NCBI RefSeq assembly: GCF_017876405.1
Contig: NZ_JAGINW010000001.1
Span: 5,035,203 to 5,099,202 of the forward strand
Reading direction: 5' to 3'
Source of the DNA: Kibdelosporangium banguiense
GTDB lineage: Bacteria > Actinomycetota > Actinomycetes > Mycobacteriales > Pseudonocardiaceae
DNA length: 64,000 bases
Shown here: positions 25,972-33,772 of the stretch, piece after piece
How the letters are laid out: every line of letters starts with the position of its first letter
Numbering within the stretch: the stretch's first letter is position 1
Program-made: the position numbers and the translations under genes
Notes under the pieces: model-generated
What the model was told of the DNA's origin: nothing
Databases searched by the model: none
What the model saw: only the letters and a program-made list of their open reading frames with translations

Positions 25972-26918
25972 CGGTGCACCTCCGCGCGGAACAGCGACGA
26001 CATGACACGCAGCGCGAACGTGGCCACGATCATGGTGCCGGCCACGACGACGACGCCTGCGGCTGCGGCTTGGCCGTACTCGTACTTGCGGAACATGGTC
26101 AGGTAGATCTCGTACGGCAGGTTCGTGGTCGCCGTTCCCGGACCGCCCTGGGTGATCGTGAACACCGCGTCGAAGGTCTGCAGCACGTAGATGGAGCCCA
26201 GCAGCACCGACAGCTCCAGGTAGCGGCGCAGGTGTGGCAGCGTGACGTAGCGGAAGGTCTGCAAGCCGCCGGCGCCGTCGATTCTCGCCGCTTCCAGCAC
26301 GTCGGCCGGCTGGGCCGACAGCCCGGCGAGCAGGATCAGCATCATGAACGGGGTCCACTGCCAGACCAGGGATGCGACGACCGAAACCATCGGGCTGGCC
26401 GAGATCCAGTCGATGGTTGGGCCGTGTGACGCGCCAAAGGCCTGCCACAGGGCGTTCAGCACGCCGTCGAGCAGCCCGTAGGCGGGGTTGTAGAGGGCGT
26501 GCTTCCACAGCAGCGCCGACGCGACCGGCATGATCAGGAACGGCGCGATCAGCAACGTCCGGGCAACGCCCCGGCCGGGAAACCGGCGGTCCAGCAGCAC
26601 GGCGAGCCCGAGTCCCAGCAACATGCTGACCAGCACCACGGATGCGGTGAGCACGACCGTGTTGATCACCGCGGCGCGCAGCCGGTCGTCGGTGAACACG
26701 AACTGGTAGTTGGACAACCAGGCGAAGCTGCGGTCGCCCGGGGTCAGGATGTTCCAGTTCAACGAGGAGATGACAAGCGTCGCGAGGAACGGAATCTGGG
26801 TGACGACGACGGTGAAGGCGAGCGCGGGCAGCAGCGGCGCACGGCGCAGCCACCGCGCGCGGGTGTCCAAGGACCGCACAGGCGGGGCGGGCCGCTCCGT
26901 GGTGACAGTAGTAGTCAT
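25968..26918 (-). CDS. Sugar ABC transporter permease (MalF type)
   Basis: A 316-residue permease with a cytoplasmic basic N-terminus and six hydrophobic helices. The EAA loop is QPADVLEAARIDGAGGLQTF followed by VTLPHLR. Typical neighbouring blocks are LISSLNWNIL-like text near the start and GGPGTATTNLPYEIY near the end. It pairs with the MalG-type permease and the lipoprotein binding protein encoded on either side. The ATG at 26918 follows a short gap of 55 bases after the binding-protein gene. Confidence 0.9.
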   Translation of the reverse strand: MTTTVTTERPAPPVRSLDTRARWLRRAPLLPALAFTVVVTQIPFLATLVISSLNWNILTPGDRSFAWLSNYQFVFTDDRLRAAVINTVVLTASVVLVSMLLGLGLAVLLDRRFPGRGVARTLLIAPFLIMPVASALLWKHALYNPAYGLLDGVLNALWQAFGASHGPTIDWISASPMVSVVASLVWQWTPFMMLILLAGLSAQPADVLEAARIDGAGGLQTFRYVTLPHLRRYLELSVLLGSIYVLQTFDAVFTITQGGPGTATTNLPYEIYLTMFRKYEYGQAAAAGVVVVAGTMIVATFALRVMSSLFRAEVHR

Positions 26919-26973
26919 CGGTACTCCCTGAGGTGGTCCGCCGGGCGAGCGCCCGGCGGACCGTGGTCGCCGG

Positions 26974-28332
26974 CTACTTGGCGTACTTCTTGGCGACCTG
27001 CTCGGCCATGGCCTGGCCGTTGGCGAGCGCCTTGTCGACCGTGGTCCCGCCCGCGATCGCGGAGCTGATCTCCTGGGAGACCTTCGTGCCCAGGTCGGCG
27101 AACTCCGGAATGTCGACGAACTGGATGCCGATGGTCGGGCGGGGCTGCAGGCCCGGGTTGACCGGGTCGACCTCCTGGATCGCCTTGAGCGTGATGTCGC
27201 CGAAGCCGGCCGCGGCCTGCCGGTACTCCGGGATCTCATAGGTCGAGGCCCGCTTGCCGGACGGCACGCGTGACCAGCCGAGTTTCTCACCGACGAGCTT
27301 CTCGTAGTCCTTGCTGGACGCCCACAGGGCGAACTTCGCCGCCGCGTCGGCCTTCTTGGTCGTCTTCGGCATCACCCACGCCCAGGCCCACAGCCAGCCG
27401 GCGGACTTGGTCTTCACCACCGGCGCGTGGACGTACCCGACCTTGCCCGCGACCTTGCTGACGTTCGAGTCCTCCAGCGAGCCGGCGCCGGACGTGGCGT
27501 CGTACCACATGGCGACCTTGCCCTGGCTCATCGCGTTCAGGCACTCGGTGAACCCGGCCTGCGCCGCGCCGGGTTCGCCGTGCGCCCGAATGAGGTCCAC
27601 ATAGAACTTGACCGCCTGGGTGAACTCGGGCGAGTTCACCTGCGCCTGCCAGTCCTTGGTGAACCACGTGCCGCCGAAGGTGTTGACCACAGTGGTCAGT
27701 GGGGCGAAGAGCTCTCCCCAGCCGGGCAGGCCGCGCAGGCAGATGCCCTTCATCCCCGGCTCCGCGCCGTCGAGCTTGGCGGCCAGGTCGGCGACCTGCT
27801 GCCAGGTCGGCCGCTCGGGCATCGTGAGGCCCTTGGCCGCGACGATGTCCTTGCGGTACATCAGGAAGGACGACTCGCCGTAGAACGGGACGCCGTAGAG
27901 CTTTCCGTCCTCACCGGACAGACCGGTGACCATCGGTTTGAGCAGATCGTCGTAGCCGAAGCCCGGATCGCCCTTGGCGTAGGTACCCAGCTCGTGCAGC
28001 CAGTCGTTCTTGGCCCAGATGGGTACCTCGTACATCCCCACGGTGGCGACGTCGTACTGACCGGCCCGGGTGGCGACATCCTGGGTGACCTTGTCGCGCA
28101 GCTCGTTCTCGGGCAGCACTGTGTAGTTGACCGTGATGCCGGTCTGTTTGGTGAAAGTGTCCGCTGTCAGCTTCTGGATGTCGGTCATCTGCGGGTTGGC
28201 GACCATCAACACGTTGATCGACTGACCGCTGCCGCTGTCGCTGCCTCCGCCTGCTCCGCTGCATCCGGCAAGCCCGAGGCTCGCGACGGTCACAACAGCT
28301 GATATCAGTGCCACATGCCTCGTTGCACGCAT
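26974..28332 (-). CDS. Extracellular sugar-binding lipoprotein of the ABC transporter
   Basis: A 452-residue solute-binding protein with a lipoprotein signal (SLGLAGC lipobox, cysteine near residue 24) and a serine/glycine linker, followed by NVLMVANPQMTDIQKLTADT, typical of group-1 sugar-binding proteins. It would capture a sugar or polyol outside the membrane for the two permeases encoded downstream. GGAGG stands seven bases before the ATG. A gap of 73 bases separates it from the PfkB gene, but all genes from the DeoR regulator to the aldolase point the same way. Confidence 0.9.
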   Translation of the reverse strand: MRATRHVALISAVVTVASLGLAGCSGAGGGSDSGSGQSINVLMVANPQMTDIQKLTADTFTKQTGITVNYTVLPENELRDKVTQDVATRAGQYDVATVGMYEVPIWAKNDWLHELGTYAKGDPGFGYDDLLKPMVTGLSGEDGKLYGVPFYGESSFLMYRKDIVAAKGLTMPERPTWQQVADLAAKLDGAEPGMKGICLRGLPGWGELFAPLTTVVNTFGGTWFTKDWQAQVNSPEFTQAVKFYVDLIRAHGEPGAAQAGFTECLNAMSQGKVAMWYDATSGAGSLEDSNVSKVAGKVGYVHAPVVKTKSAGWLWAWAWVMPKTTKKADAAAKFALWASSKDYEKLVGEKLGWSRVPSGKRASTYEIPEYRQAAAGFGDITLKAIQEVDPVNPGLQPRPTIGIQFVDIPEFADLGTKVSQEISSAIAGGTTVDKALANGQAMAEQVAKKYAK

Positions 28333-28405
28333 GGCAAACCTCCATGGGAAGGAGTGAAAATGGTGGGGTTACGCCGGTTTGACCCGGCCGGAGCTCAACA
28401 CGGAG

Positions 28406-29389
28406 TCACGTGTGTAAGCGGTCTTGGTCTTCCCTGATGGTGGATCCCGCGGCCGTGGTCAGATCCGTGACCGTGACCGTTGCGACGTCGGCCCCGCCCG
28501 GGACGTCCCCGGACGTGCCTGGCAGCAGGCAAGCTGCCGTGCCCCAGGCCACCGCACGCGCGAGGCGTTCGCTCGCGATGTCCTCGTCACCGGCCAGCCA
28601 GCCGGCCAACAGTGCGTCTCCGGCGCCCGCGGTGTTCACCGGGGTCAGCGGTGGCGCAGCCGCGTGCACCGCTCGCTTGCCGCCACGCTCCACCCACAGC
28701 GCTCCATCGGCGCCGAGGCTGACCAGCAGCGCGCTGCCCGTGCTGCGCGACACGGCGACCGCAGCGCCAAGCGCGGCGTACACCAAGCCCCTGCCGTTAC
28801 CGGAGAGCGTCCGGCCTGTCAGTTCCGCGAGCTCATCCGCGTTGGGCGCGAGCAGGTCCGGTTCGGCCTTGGCGGCGGCGCGCAACGCTGCGCCGGAGGC
28901 GTCCACTGTGGTGCGTGCACCTGCCTGTCGCGCCGTCGCCACCAGCCGAGGCACCAAGTCTTCGCTGGCGCCGGGTGGCATCGACCCGCTGATGACCACG
29001 TGGCGTGCCTCGCGCGCCCGGGTCGAGACCACCGCCACGAGCGCGTCGTAGTCCTGCTGCGTGAGCGGTTGCCCGGGTGAGTTGATTTTGGTGGTACGGC
29101 CCGGCTCCACGACGGTGACGTTGGTCCGGGTCGACACCTGAGTGGGAACCAGAATGTGTGGTAACGCCTCCTCCTCCAGCAGGGCGCGGAGCTGCTCGCC
29201 TTCGTTGCCGCCGGCGGTGAGTACCGCCATCGTGGCGATCCCGGCGGCGTGTAGCGCCCGGGAGACGTTGACCCCCTTGCCGCTCGCCTCCACGGTGTCG
29301 GTCAGTGCACGGTTGACGCCGTCCGCCACCACCGAGCCGGTGGTGTAAGTGCGGTCGAGGCTGGGATTGGGCGTGACAGTGAGGATCAT
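28406..29389 (-). CDS. PfkB family sugar-phosphate kinase (1-phosphofructokinase/LacC type)
   Basis: A 327-residue ribokinase-fold kinase of the hexose-phosphate branch. MILTVTPNPSLDRTY is the family's signature start, GKGVNVSRALHAAG is the substrate-binding loop, and VNTAGAGDALLAGWLAG carries the catalytic aspartate with the GAGD anion hole. It probably makes a ketose 1,6-bisphosphate for the class II aldolase of the same operon. FruK, tagatose-6-phosphate kinase and related activities cannot be separated by eye. Start and DeoR stop overlap (ATGA). Confidence 0.88.
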   Translation of the reverse strand: MILTVTPNPSLDRTYTTGSVVADGVNRALTDTVEASGKGVNVSRALHAAGIATMAVLTAGGNEGEQLRALLEEEALPHILVPTQVSTRTNVTVVEPGRTTKINSPGQPLTQQDYDALVAVVSTRAREARHVVISGSMPPGASEDLVPRLVATARQAGARTTVDASGAALRAAAKAEPDLLAPNADELAELTGRTLSGNGRGLVYAALGAAVAVSRSTGSALLVSLGADGALWVERGGKRAVHAAAPPLTPVNTAGAGDALLAGWLAGDEDIASERLARAVAWGTAACLLPGTSGDVPGGADVATVTVTDLTTAAGSTIREDQDRLHT

Positions 29390-30147
29390 GCCTGTACCAC
29401 CTCGATCCCCAAGCGCCGCAACGAACGTAGTTCGCTCTCCGGTGTGCCCCGGTCCGTGACGACCATTTCGATGTCACGGACGTCCGCGAAGCGCACTGAC
29501 GAGTCGGCTCCGAACTTCGAATGATCCGCGAGCAGGATGGCGCGCCGTGACGACGCGATGGCGCGCCGCTTGACCGCGGCGACAGCCGAGTCCGGACAAG
29601 TCAGGCCGTGCGCGACGGTGATGCCATTGGTGCCGACCAGAGCGAGGTCGATGACAAGGTCCTCCAGCATGCGGGTCGCCCACTGGTCCACCGCGCCGAG
29701 CGTGTGGCCGCGTACGCGTCCACCCAGGATCATCACGGTGAGATTCGGCTGCTCGGCGAGCCGGCAGGCGATCGGAAGCGCGCTGGTCACCACGGTCAGC
29801 GGCCGCTGCGGCTCGAGCAACTCGGCCACAGCGGCCGCTGTCGTCCCCTCGTCGAGGAAAATCGACTCGACATTGTCGAGGTGAGCGAGTGCGGCACGGG
29901 CGATCTGACTTTTCTCTTCCGTCCGTGTCGTGGCGCGTGTGACCAATGCGCCCTCGAAGCCCAGCCGCTCGACCGGCACCGCTCCACCGTGGACTCGGCG
30001 CACCAACCCGTGCCGCTCCAACGTGTTCAGGTCCCGGCGAACAGTCTCCGGCGCGACATCGAGCAACTGAGCCACGTCATTGACATCGATACGGCCCTCG
30101 GCACGAGCGTGCTCGACGAGCCACGACTGACGCTCCACTGCGTACAC
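29386..30147 (-). CDS. DeoR/GlpR family regulator of the sugar operon
   Basis: A 253-residue DeoR-type repressor. The N-terminal helix-turn-helix has RIDVNDVAQLLDVAPETVRRDLNTLERHGLVRRVHGGA. The C-terminal sugar-phosphate sensor has EKSQIARAA, DEGTTAAAVAEL, LVGTNGITVAHGLT and LADHSKFGADS. The GTG at 30147 is preferred, because DeoR proteins usually begin M-Y-A-x-E-R-Q and an AGGTGA site stands just upstream; the longer frame runs over repeats that look like operators. It is the first gene of the operon and probably responds to a sugar phosphate made by the pathway. Confidence 0.88.
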   Translation of the reverse strand: MYAVERQSWLVEHARAEGRIDVNDVAQLLDVAPETVRRDLNTLERHGLVRRVHGGAVPVERLGFEGALVTRATTRTEEKSQIARAALAHLDNVESIFLDEGTTAAAVAELLEPQRPLTVVTSALPIACRLAEQPNLTVMILGGRVRGHTLGAVDQWATRMLEDLVIDLALVGTNGITVAHGLTCPDSAVAAVKRRAIASSRRAILLADHSKFGADSSVRFADVRDIEMVVTDRGTPESELRSLRRLGIEVVQA

Positions 30148-30167
30148 GTTCACCTGCCCGTATTGGC

Positions 30168-30289
30168 CTGAATCTGCCCGAACAAGTCCGGCTGTTTCAG
30201 GATTTCTACATCGCGGAATGCCCAGCGGCAACATTTCCGCGGTAACGGGCACCGTAAACGTCGAAACGGGCAGAAACGGGCAGATTCAG
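30168..30289. promoter_or_regulatory. Repeats upstream of the DeoR gene
   Basis: CTGAATCTGCCCG (30168-30180) and its exact inverse CGGGCAGATTCAG (30277-30289) flank the promoter region of the DeoR operon. Next to the second lies a direct repeat, two copies of AAACGGGCAG in tandem (about 30264-30283). Such spaced copies fit a repressor that loops or binds several half sites. The right copy overlaps the stop codon of the neighbouring SDR gene. Confidence 0.6.
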
Positions 30290-31086
30290 CTGGGACGGGC
30301 CATCCGGGCGTGTTTCGCTGCCTTGAGCCGTTCGGGCAGGAAACGGTTGCGGAGCACGGCGAACTTGGTGGCCCGGTCGCCTCCGACGACGGCGTCCTTA
30401 CCGGCGAGGAGTGCGTCGACGCCTTGCCGGGCGACGAGCCGTTTGTCGTTCTTCCAACTGTTGTCACCAAAACGGGTGTTGCCCATACCGGCGTTGGCGT
30501 GGAAGTCGCTGTCGGTGGCGCCCGGGAGCAATGCGGTGACGGTGATGCCGTGTTCGAGTACTTCGGCGCGGAGCGCTTCGGCGAACATGTAGACGAACGC
30601 GCGTGAGGGACCGTAGGTGGTCTCGTACGGAGTGGGCAGAGTGGCGGAGACCGACGAGGTCATCAGAATGCGGCCACGGCGACGCGGAATCATGTCAACC
30701 ACGACCCGCTTCGCCAGGTGCACAACGGATTTAACGTTCAGATCGATGAGCTTGAGGTCCTCGGCGAGGTCGATGTCGGCGAACGCACCGCCGACACCGA
30801 CGCCAGCGTTGAGGACCGCAATCTCGAGTGGACGGCCGAGCACGGTGGTCTGCTGCCACAACTGTTCGACATCGTCGTAGTGGGCGAGGTCAGCCCGGAC
30901 GGCGTGGGCTTCGACGCCAAGCCTGCGCAGCTCCTCGGCGGCGCTGTCGGTGCGGTCGCTACGGCCGGTGACGACCAGGTCGTGTCCGCGGCGAGCGAGT
31001 TCCCGGGCGATCTCCAGCCCGATGCCGCCGGAGGCGCCGGTGACCAGCGCGAGCGGTCGGTGGGCACTGTTGGCTGCTGGGGTCAA
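30286..31086 (-). CDS. Short-chain dehydrogenase/reductase
   Basis: A 266-residue SDR with TGASGGIGLEIARELARRG, LNAGVGVGGAFADID, SSVSATLPTPYETTYGPSRAF (the active tyrosine followed by GPSRA, an arginine rather than the usual lysine) and an extended C-terminus. It belongs to the group of 'oxidoreductase, short chain dehydrogenase' acting on lipophilic or aromatic carbonyls. The replacement of the catalytic Lys by Arg in Y-x3-K should be noted. Upstream on the same strand lie several broken genes, so this is the surviving end of a former operon. Confidence 0.82.
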   Translation of the reverse strand: MTPAANSAHRPLALVTGASGGIGLEIARELARRGHDLVVTGRSDRTDSAAEELRRLGVEAHAVRADLAHYDDVEQLWQQTTVLGRPLEIAVLNAGVGVGGAFADIDLAEDLKLIDLNVKSVVHLAKRVVVDMIPRRRGRILMTSSVSATLPTPYETTYGPSRAFVYMFAEALRAEVLEHGITVTALLPGATDSDFHANAGMGNTRFGDNSWKNDKRLVARQGVDALLAGKDAVVGGDRATKFAVLRNRFLPERLKAAKHARMARPS

Positions 31087-31116
31087 TGGGTCTCCTGGGT
31101 CGTGGTGTCAGGTTCG

Positions 31117-31320
31117 GGTGTCGCGCTGTCCGGGCTCCAGCGTGTCGAGCAGGCGCAGCTCGGCCGAGACGCATCTGCTGACGCCTGCCGTCTCGGCGGC
31201 GCTGACCGGTGTGCGCCAGGTCGTGCAGGTGCATGCGGGCGGTTTTGCCCAGCCCCAGGGCATCGGCGATCGCGTCCAGCACCTTTCTGTGGACATGACT
31301 CCAGTATGTGGCGTTGGTCA
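31117..31320 (-). pseudogene. Remnant of an XRE/MmyB-like transcription regulator
   Basis: Two short blocks in neighbouring frames match the middle of actinobacterial XRE regulators with a MmyB ligand domain. KVLDAIADALGLGKTARMHL followed by HDLAHT (end of the helix-turn-helix) reads in one frame, and VSAELRLLDTLEPGQRDT (start of the ligand domain) in the other, with a frameshift near 31195-31205. Both ends of the gene are missing. No product is expected. Confidence 0.6.
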
Positions 31321-31379
31321 GAGCCGTGCAGGGCGGTCGAGATCGGCGACCGCCGAATCGACGAAGTCGAGATGCGGTC

Positions 31380-31430
31380 ACCCGCGCTCTGCCCGCCCCC
31401 GTGCACGAGCATGAAACCGAGGTCACTCAT
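31380..31430 (-). pseudogene. 5' fragment of an alpha/beta hydrolase
   Basis: The ATG at 31430, just inside the end of the broken NmrA-like gene, opens MSDLGFMLVHGGGQSAG, the usual N-terminus of small alpha/beta hydrolases with the oxyanion HGGG. After about 17 codons the similarity stops and unrelated sequence follows, ending in the regulator remnant. It is a gene start without a gene. Confidence 0.5.
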
Positions 31431-31736
31431 GTTCGAGCGCCTTCAGCCCTGTAGCGATCGGCGTGGTCGGGCGGCCGATCAGCCTGGACAGCTCACCAGT
31501 GGTGGCATCCAGCTCACCGCGGGCGATGAACTCGGCCGGGACCGTCATGATCCGGGTGTACTCCTCAGGTAGTTGTAGTCGGCCACCGCGATCCGTACCC
31601 CACGGGGCCCGAGGTCGGCGGCCTTGCCTTCGTTGCGGACGGATGCGGTGACGCGGTCGGCCGGGATCTTCGCCAGCAGCCCGTCGATGACGAGACGGCC
31701 GAGCATTCCGGTGGCGCCGGTGACGACGATGCTCAT
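31423..31736 (-). pseudogene. NmrA/QOR2-like NAD(P)-binding reductase with core deleted
   Basis: The ATG at 31736 begins MSIVVTGATGMLGRLVIDGL and continues to GVRIAVADYNY. The next expected 180-190 residues are absent. In another frame the C-terminal end of the family follows: PEEYTRIMTVPAEFIARGEL, GELSRLIGRPTTPI and the stop at 31423. Normal proteins of this type (NAD(P)H:quinone reductase-like, about 285 residues) have a substrate domain in between. This is a third case in the window of a gene with both ends kept and the middle lost. Confidence 0.8.
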
Positions 31737-31813
31737 GGTTTGCGACAACTCCTTGATGTCGTTGAGGATGGGGCCAGTTCCGCAGGCCGGCCGATCGTGG
31801 TCGATGTTGATCG

Positions 31814-32962
31814 TCAGCGACGGTCGAGATCCCTGCTGCGCAGCCAGTGCGACAGCTCGTCGGCGACCTCGAGGTTGTTGAGGTCCGAGAAGGGGAAGTG
31901 TGTGTTGCCCGTGATGCCGATCTCGGGCAACGACTGGACGGTCATGTCCCCGCCACGAGCGTTGACCAGGTCTCGCATCTCCAGGGTTCGCGCCATGACG
32001 ATGCGCCAGAAGTCGAGGGCAGCGTATGGGCTCGGCGTGGTGGGGATGTTGTCGCCGAAGACCACGTGGATGGGAAGCCTGGTGAGCCGCCGGAACGCGG
32101 TCGCCGGGATCACCACGGGGGCGGTCAGGGCTCGGATGGTCGGGTCGGTGGTGGATACGGGCCTGGGGTTGTAGTCGTCAGGCACCACGATCTGGCCCGG
32201 CTCGTAGGAGACGATCGCCCGCACATGGGGCTGCCGCGCCGCAGTGAGGTATCCGTACTTGCCGCTGTTGGAGTGGGTGATCAGCACGCTGGGCCCGACT
32301 CGGTCGAAGACTGCCGAGACGCCTGCCACGACGACCTCTTGCTCCTCAGGCCCGGTGTCCTGCACGCGTTGGCGCCAGTACTGCTCGACTGCTTCACGGC
32401 GTTGAGGAAATTGGCTGCCGGGGAAGAAGTCCGGGTACACGCCGAGCCGGAACAACTGCCACAGCGACCGATCGACAGGCCCTGCCAGTTGGCCCGGCGC
32501 ATCGGCCGTGGACTGGCCGGCTCCCGCTCTGCGAGGTTGGTCGACGAGGTGTACCGACCAGCCCCGCCGCAGCATGATCGACTGGTAACCCTCCCGGCCG
32601 TCGGGCGTGGTCTCCCACGTGCGGCTGAACTGTCCGCCGCCATGCCACAACACCAGTGGAAGGCGGCGGGCACGCACCGGGGTCTGGTAACGCACATAGG
32701 CATGGTCGCCGTGATTCGTGTTGCCTTGCGTGCTGATCAACGCGACGGGATCGAACGTGCCGGGTGTTGTCTCGATGGTGCCTCCGGCGGCATAGCTGCC
32801 CTGCTCGGCCACCACGAGCGGTCCTGGTCTATGCCCATTGTCCGCGGCTGCGGAGGCGCCTCCGATGACGGATGTCGCACCTGCTGCGGCGGTTGCCGTC
32901 GCCGTGGACAGGAAGCGGCGTCGGCTCCAACGCGGACGGATCGGCTTGCTTTCTTCGCTCAT
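31814..32962 (-). CDS. Tat-exported alpha/beta hydrolase (esterase-like)
   Basis: A 382-residue protein with a twin-arginine signal (SRRRFLSTATATAAAGA) and an alpha/beta hydrolase domain. There is LPLVLWHGGGQFSRTWE near the oxyanion region, VLITHSNSGKYGYLTA as the nucleophile elbow, and GNTHFPFSDL with the probable catalytic histidine. It is likely an extracytoplasmic esterase or lactonase. The substrate is unknown. It follows the SDR gene with ATGA overlap and belongs to the dioxygenase operon starting near 35054. The ATG at 32962 places the Tat motif at the normal distance. Confidence 0.85.
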   Translation of the reverse strand: MSEESKPIRPRWSRRRFLSTATATAAAGATSVIGGASAAADNGHRPGPLVVAEQGSYAAGGTIETTPGTFDPVALISTQGNTNHGDHAYVRYQTPVRARRLPLVLWHGGGQFSRTWETTPDGREGYQSIMLRRGWSVHLVDQPRRAGAGQSTADAPGQLAGPVDRSLWQLFRLGVYPDFFPGSQFPQRREAVEQYWRQRVQDTGPEEQEVVVAGVSAVFDRVGPSVLITHSNSGKYGYLTAARQPHVRAIVSYEPGQIVVPDDYNPRPVSTTDPTIRALTAPVVIPATAFRRLTRLPIHVVFGDNIPTTPSPYAALDFWRIVMARTLEMRDLVNARGGDMTVQSLPEIGITGNTHFPFSDLNNLEVADELSHWLRSRDLDRR

Positions 32963-33768
32963 GCGCCGGTGAGTTTCCGGGAGACGTCCATGACGTGGTG
33001 GGTGGTCGATTCGTCGAGGGCGATTGACGTTCGCCGGTCGAAGTTTCCGGGCTTCTCCCAATACGTAGCGGCAGGCCAGTCGTCGCGTACCGAGGCGTGG
33101 ACGGCGTTGTGCGCTGCTTTCGTGACAGAACCGTAGAACGCCGGGATGACGGCCGTAGCGAGCAGACGGAAGTACCACGGCTGCATCCGGAAGATGTCCG
33201 TCTTCGCCCCGCCCGCGTTCACCACCCCCGCGAGAAGGCCCGGTTCGGTGCGTGCCAGGTAGGCGGCATAGTGGTGGTTGCCGATCTGTACCTGTTCCCG
33301 CATCCGTCCGAAGTGGAACGACTCGAACCCGGGAAACACCTGCAGATCGATCGTCGTGGCGAGGGAGACGTGCGCTGTCATCATGACGACGCGTGCACGT
33401 TCGGCGCGGCGCAGTGCGGGCAGCAACAGTTGCGTGAGGTGGTAGCGGCTGAGGTAGTTGACCGCGAAGAAGAGATTGAGCCCATCCGCGGTACGCACGT
33501 CCTCGAACGTCATCACCCCGGTCGTGTGCAGGACCGCGTCGAGGTGCTCGTGTTCGTCGAGAACGCGTTTGGCCGCATCCCGAACCCCGTCATGAGTGGA
33601 CAGGTCGACGGAGTGGAACGTGGCTCGCCCACCGAGAGGTCTGACCGCCTGTTCACCTTTGTGGCGATCGCGCCCGAGGATGGCGACGCGGTGGCCCTGG
33701 GCCACGAACTCCCGTGCGGCTTGCAGGCCGATACCGCTGTTGCCGCCACTGACCAGAATGGACTTCAT
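32959..33768 (-). CDS. Short-chain dehydrogenase/reductase (retinol dehydrogenase-like)
   Basis: A 269-residue SDR. It has VSGGNSGIGLQAAREFVAQG, VDLSTHDGVRDA, TTGVMTFEDVRTADGLNLFF (an unusual TTGV in place of NNAG) and FAVNYLSRYHLTQLLLPAL. The expected Y-x3-K seems replaced by HYAAYLARTEP, so the active site should be examined. It lies between the intradiol dioxygenase and the exported hydrolase in one operon, four bases from the former and overlapping the latter. Confidence 0.78.
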   Translation of the reverse strand: MKSILVSGGNSGIGLQAAREFVAQGHRVAILGRDRHKGEQAVRPLGGRATFHSVDLSTHDGVRDAAKRVLDEHEHLDAVLHTTGVMTFEDVRTADGLNLFFAVNYLSRYHLTQLLLPALRRAERARVVMMTAHVSLATTIDLQVFPGFESFHFGRMREQVQIGNHHYAAYLARTEPGLLAGVVNAGGAKTDIFRMQPWYFRLLATAVIPAFYGSVTKAAHNAVHASVRDDWPAATYWEKPGNFDRRTSIALDESTTHHVMDVSRKLTGA

Positions 33769-33772
33769 GGCC

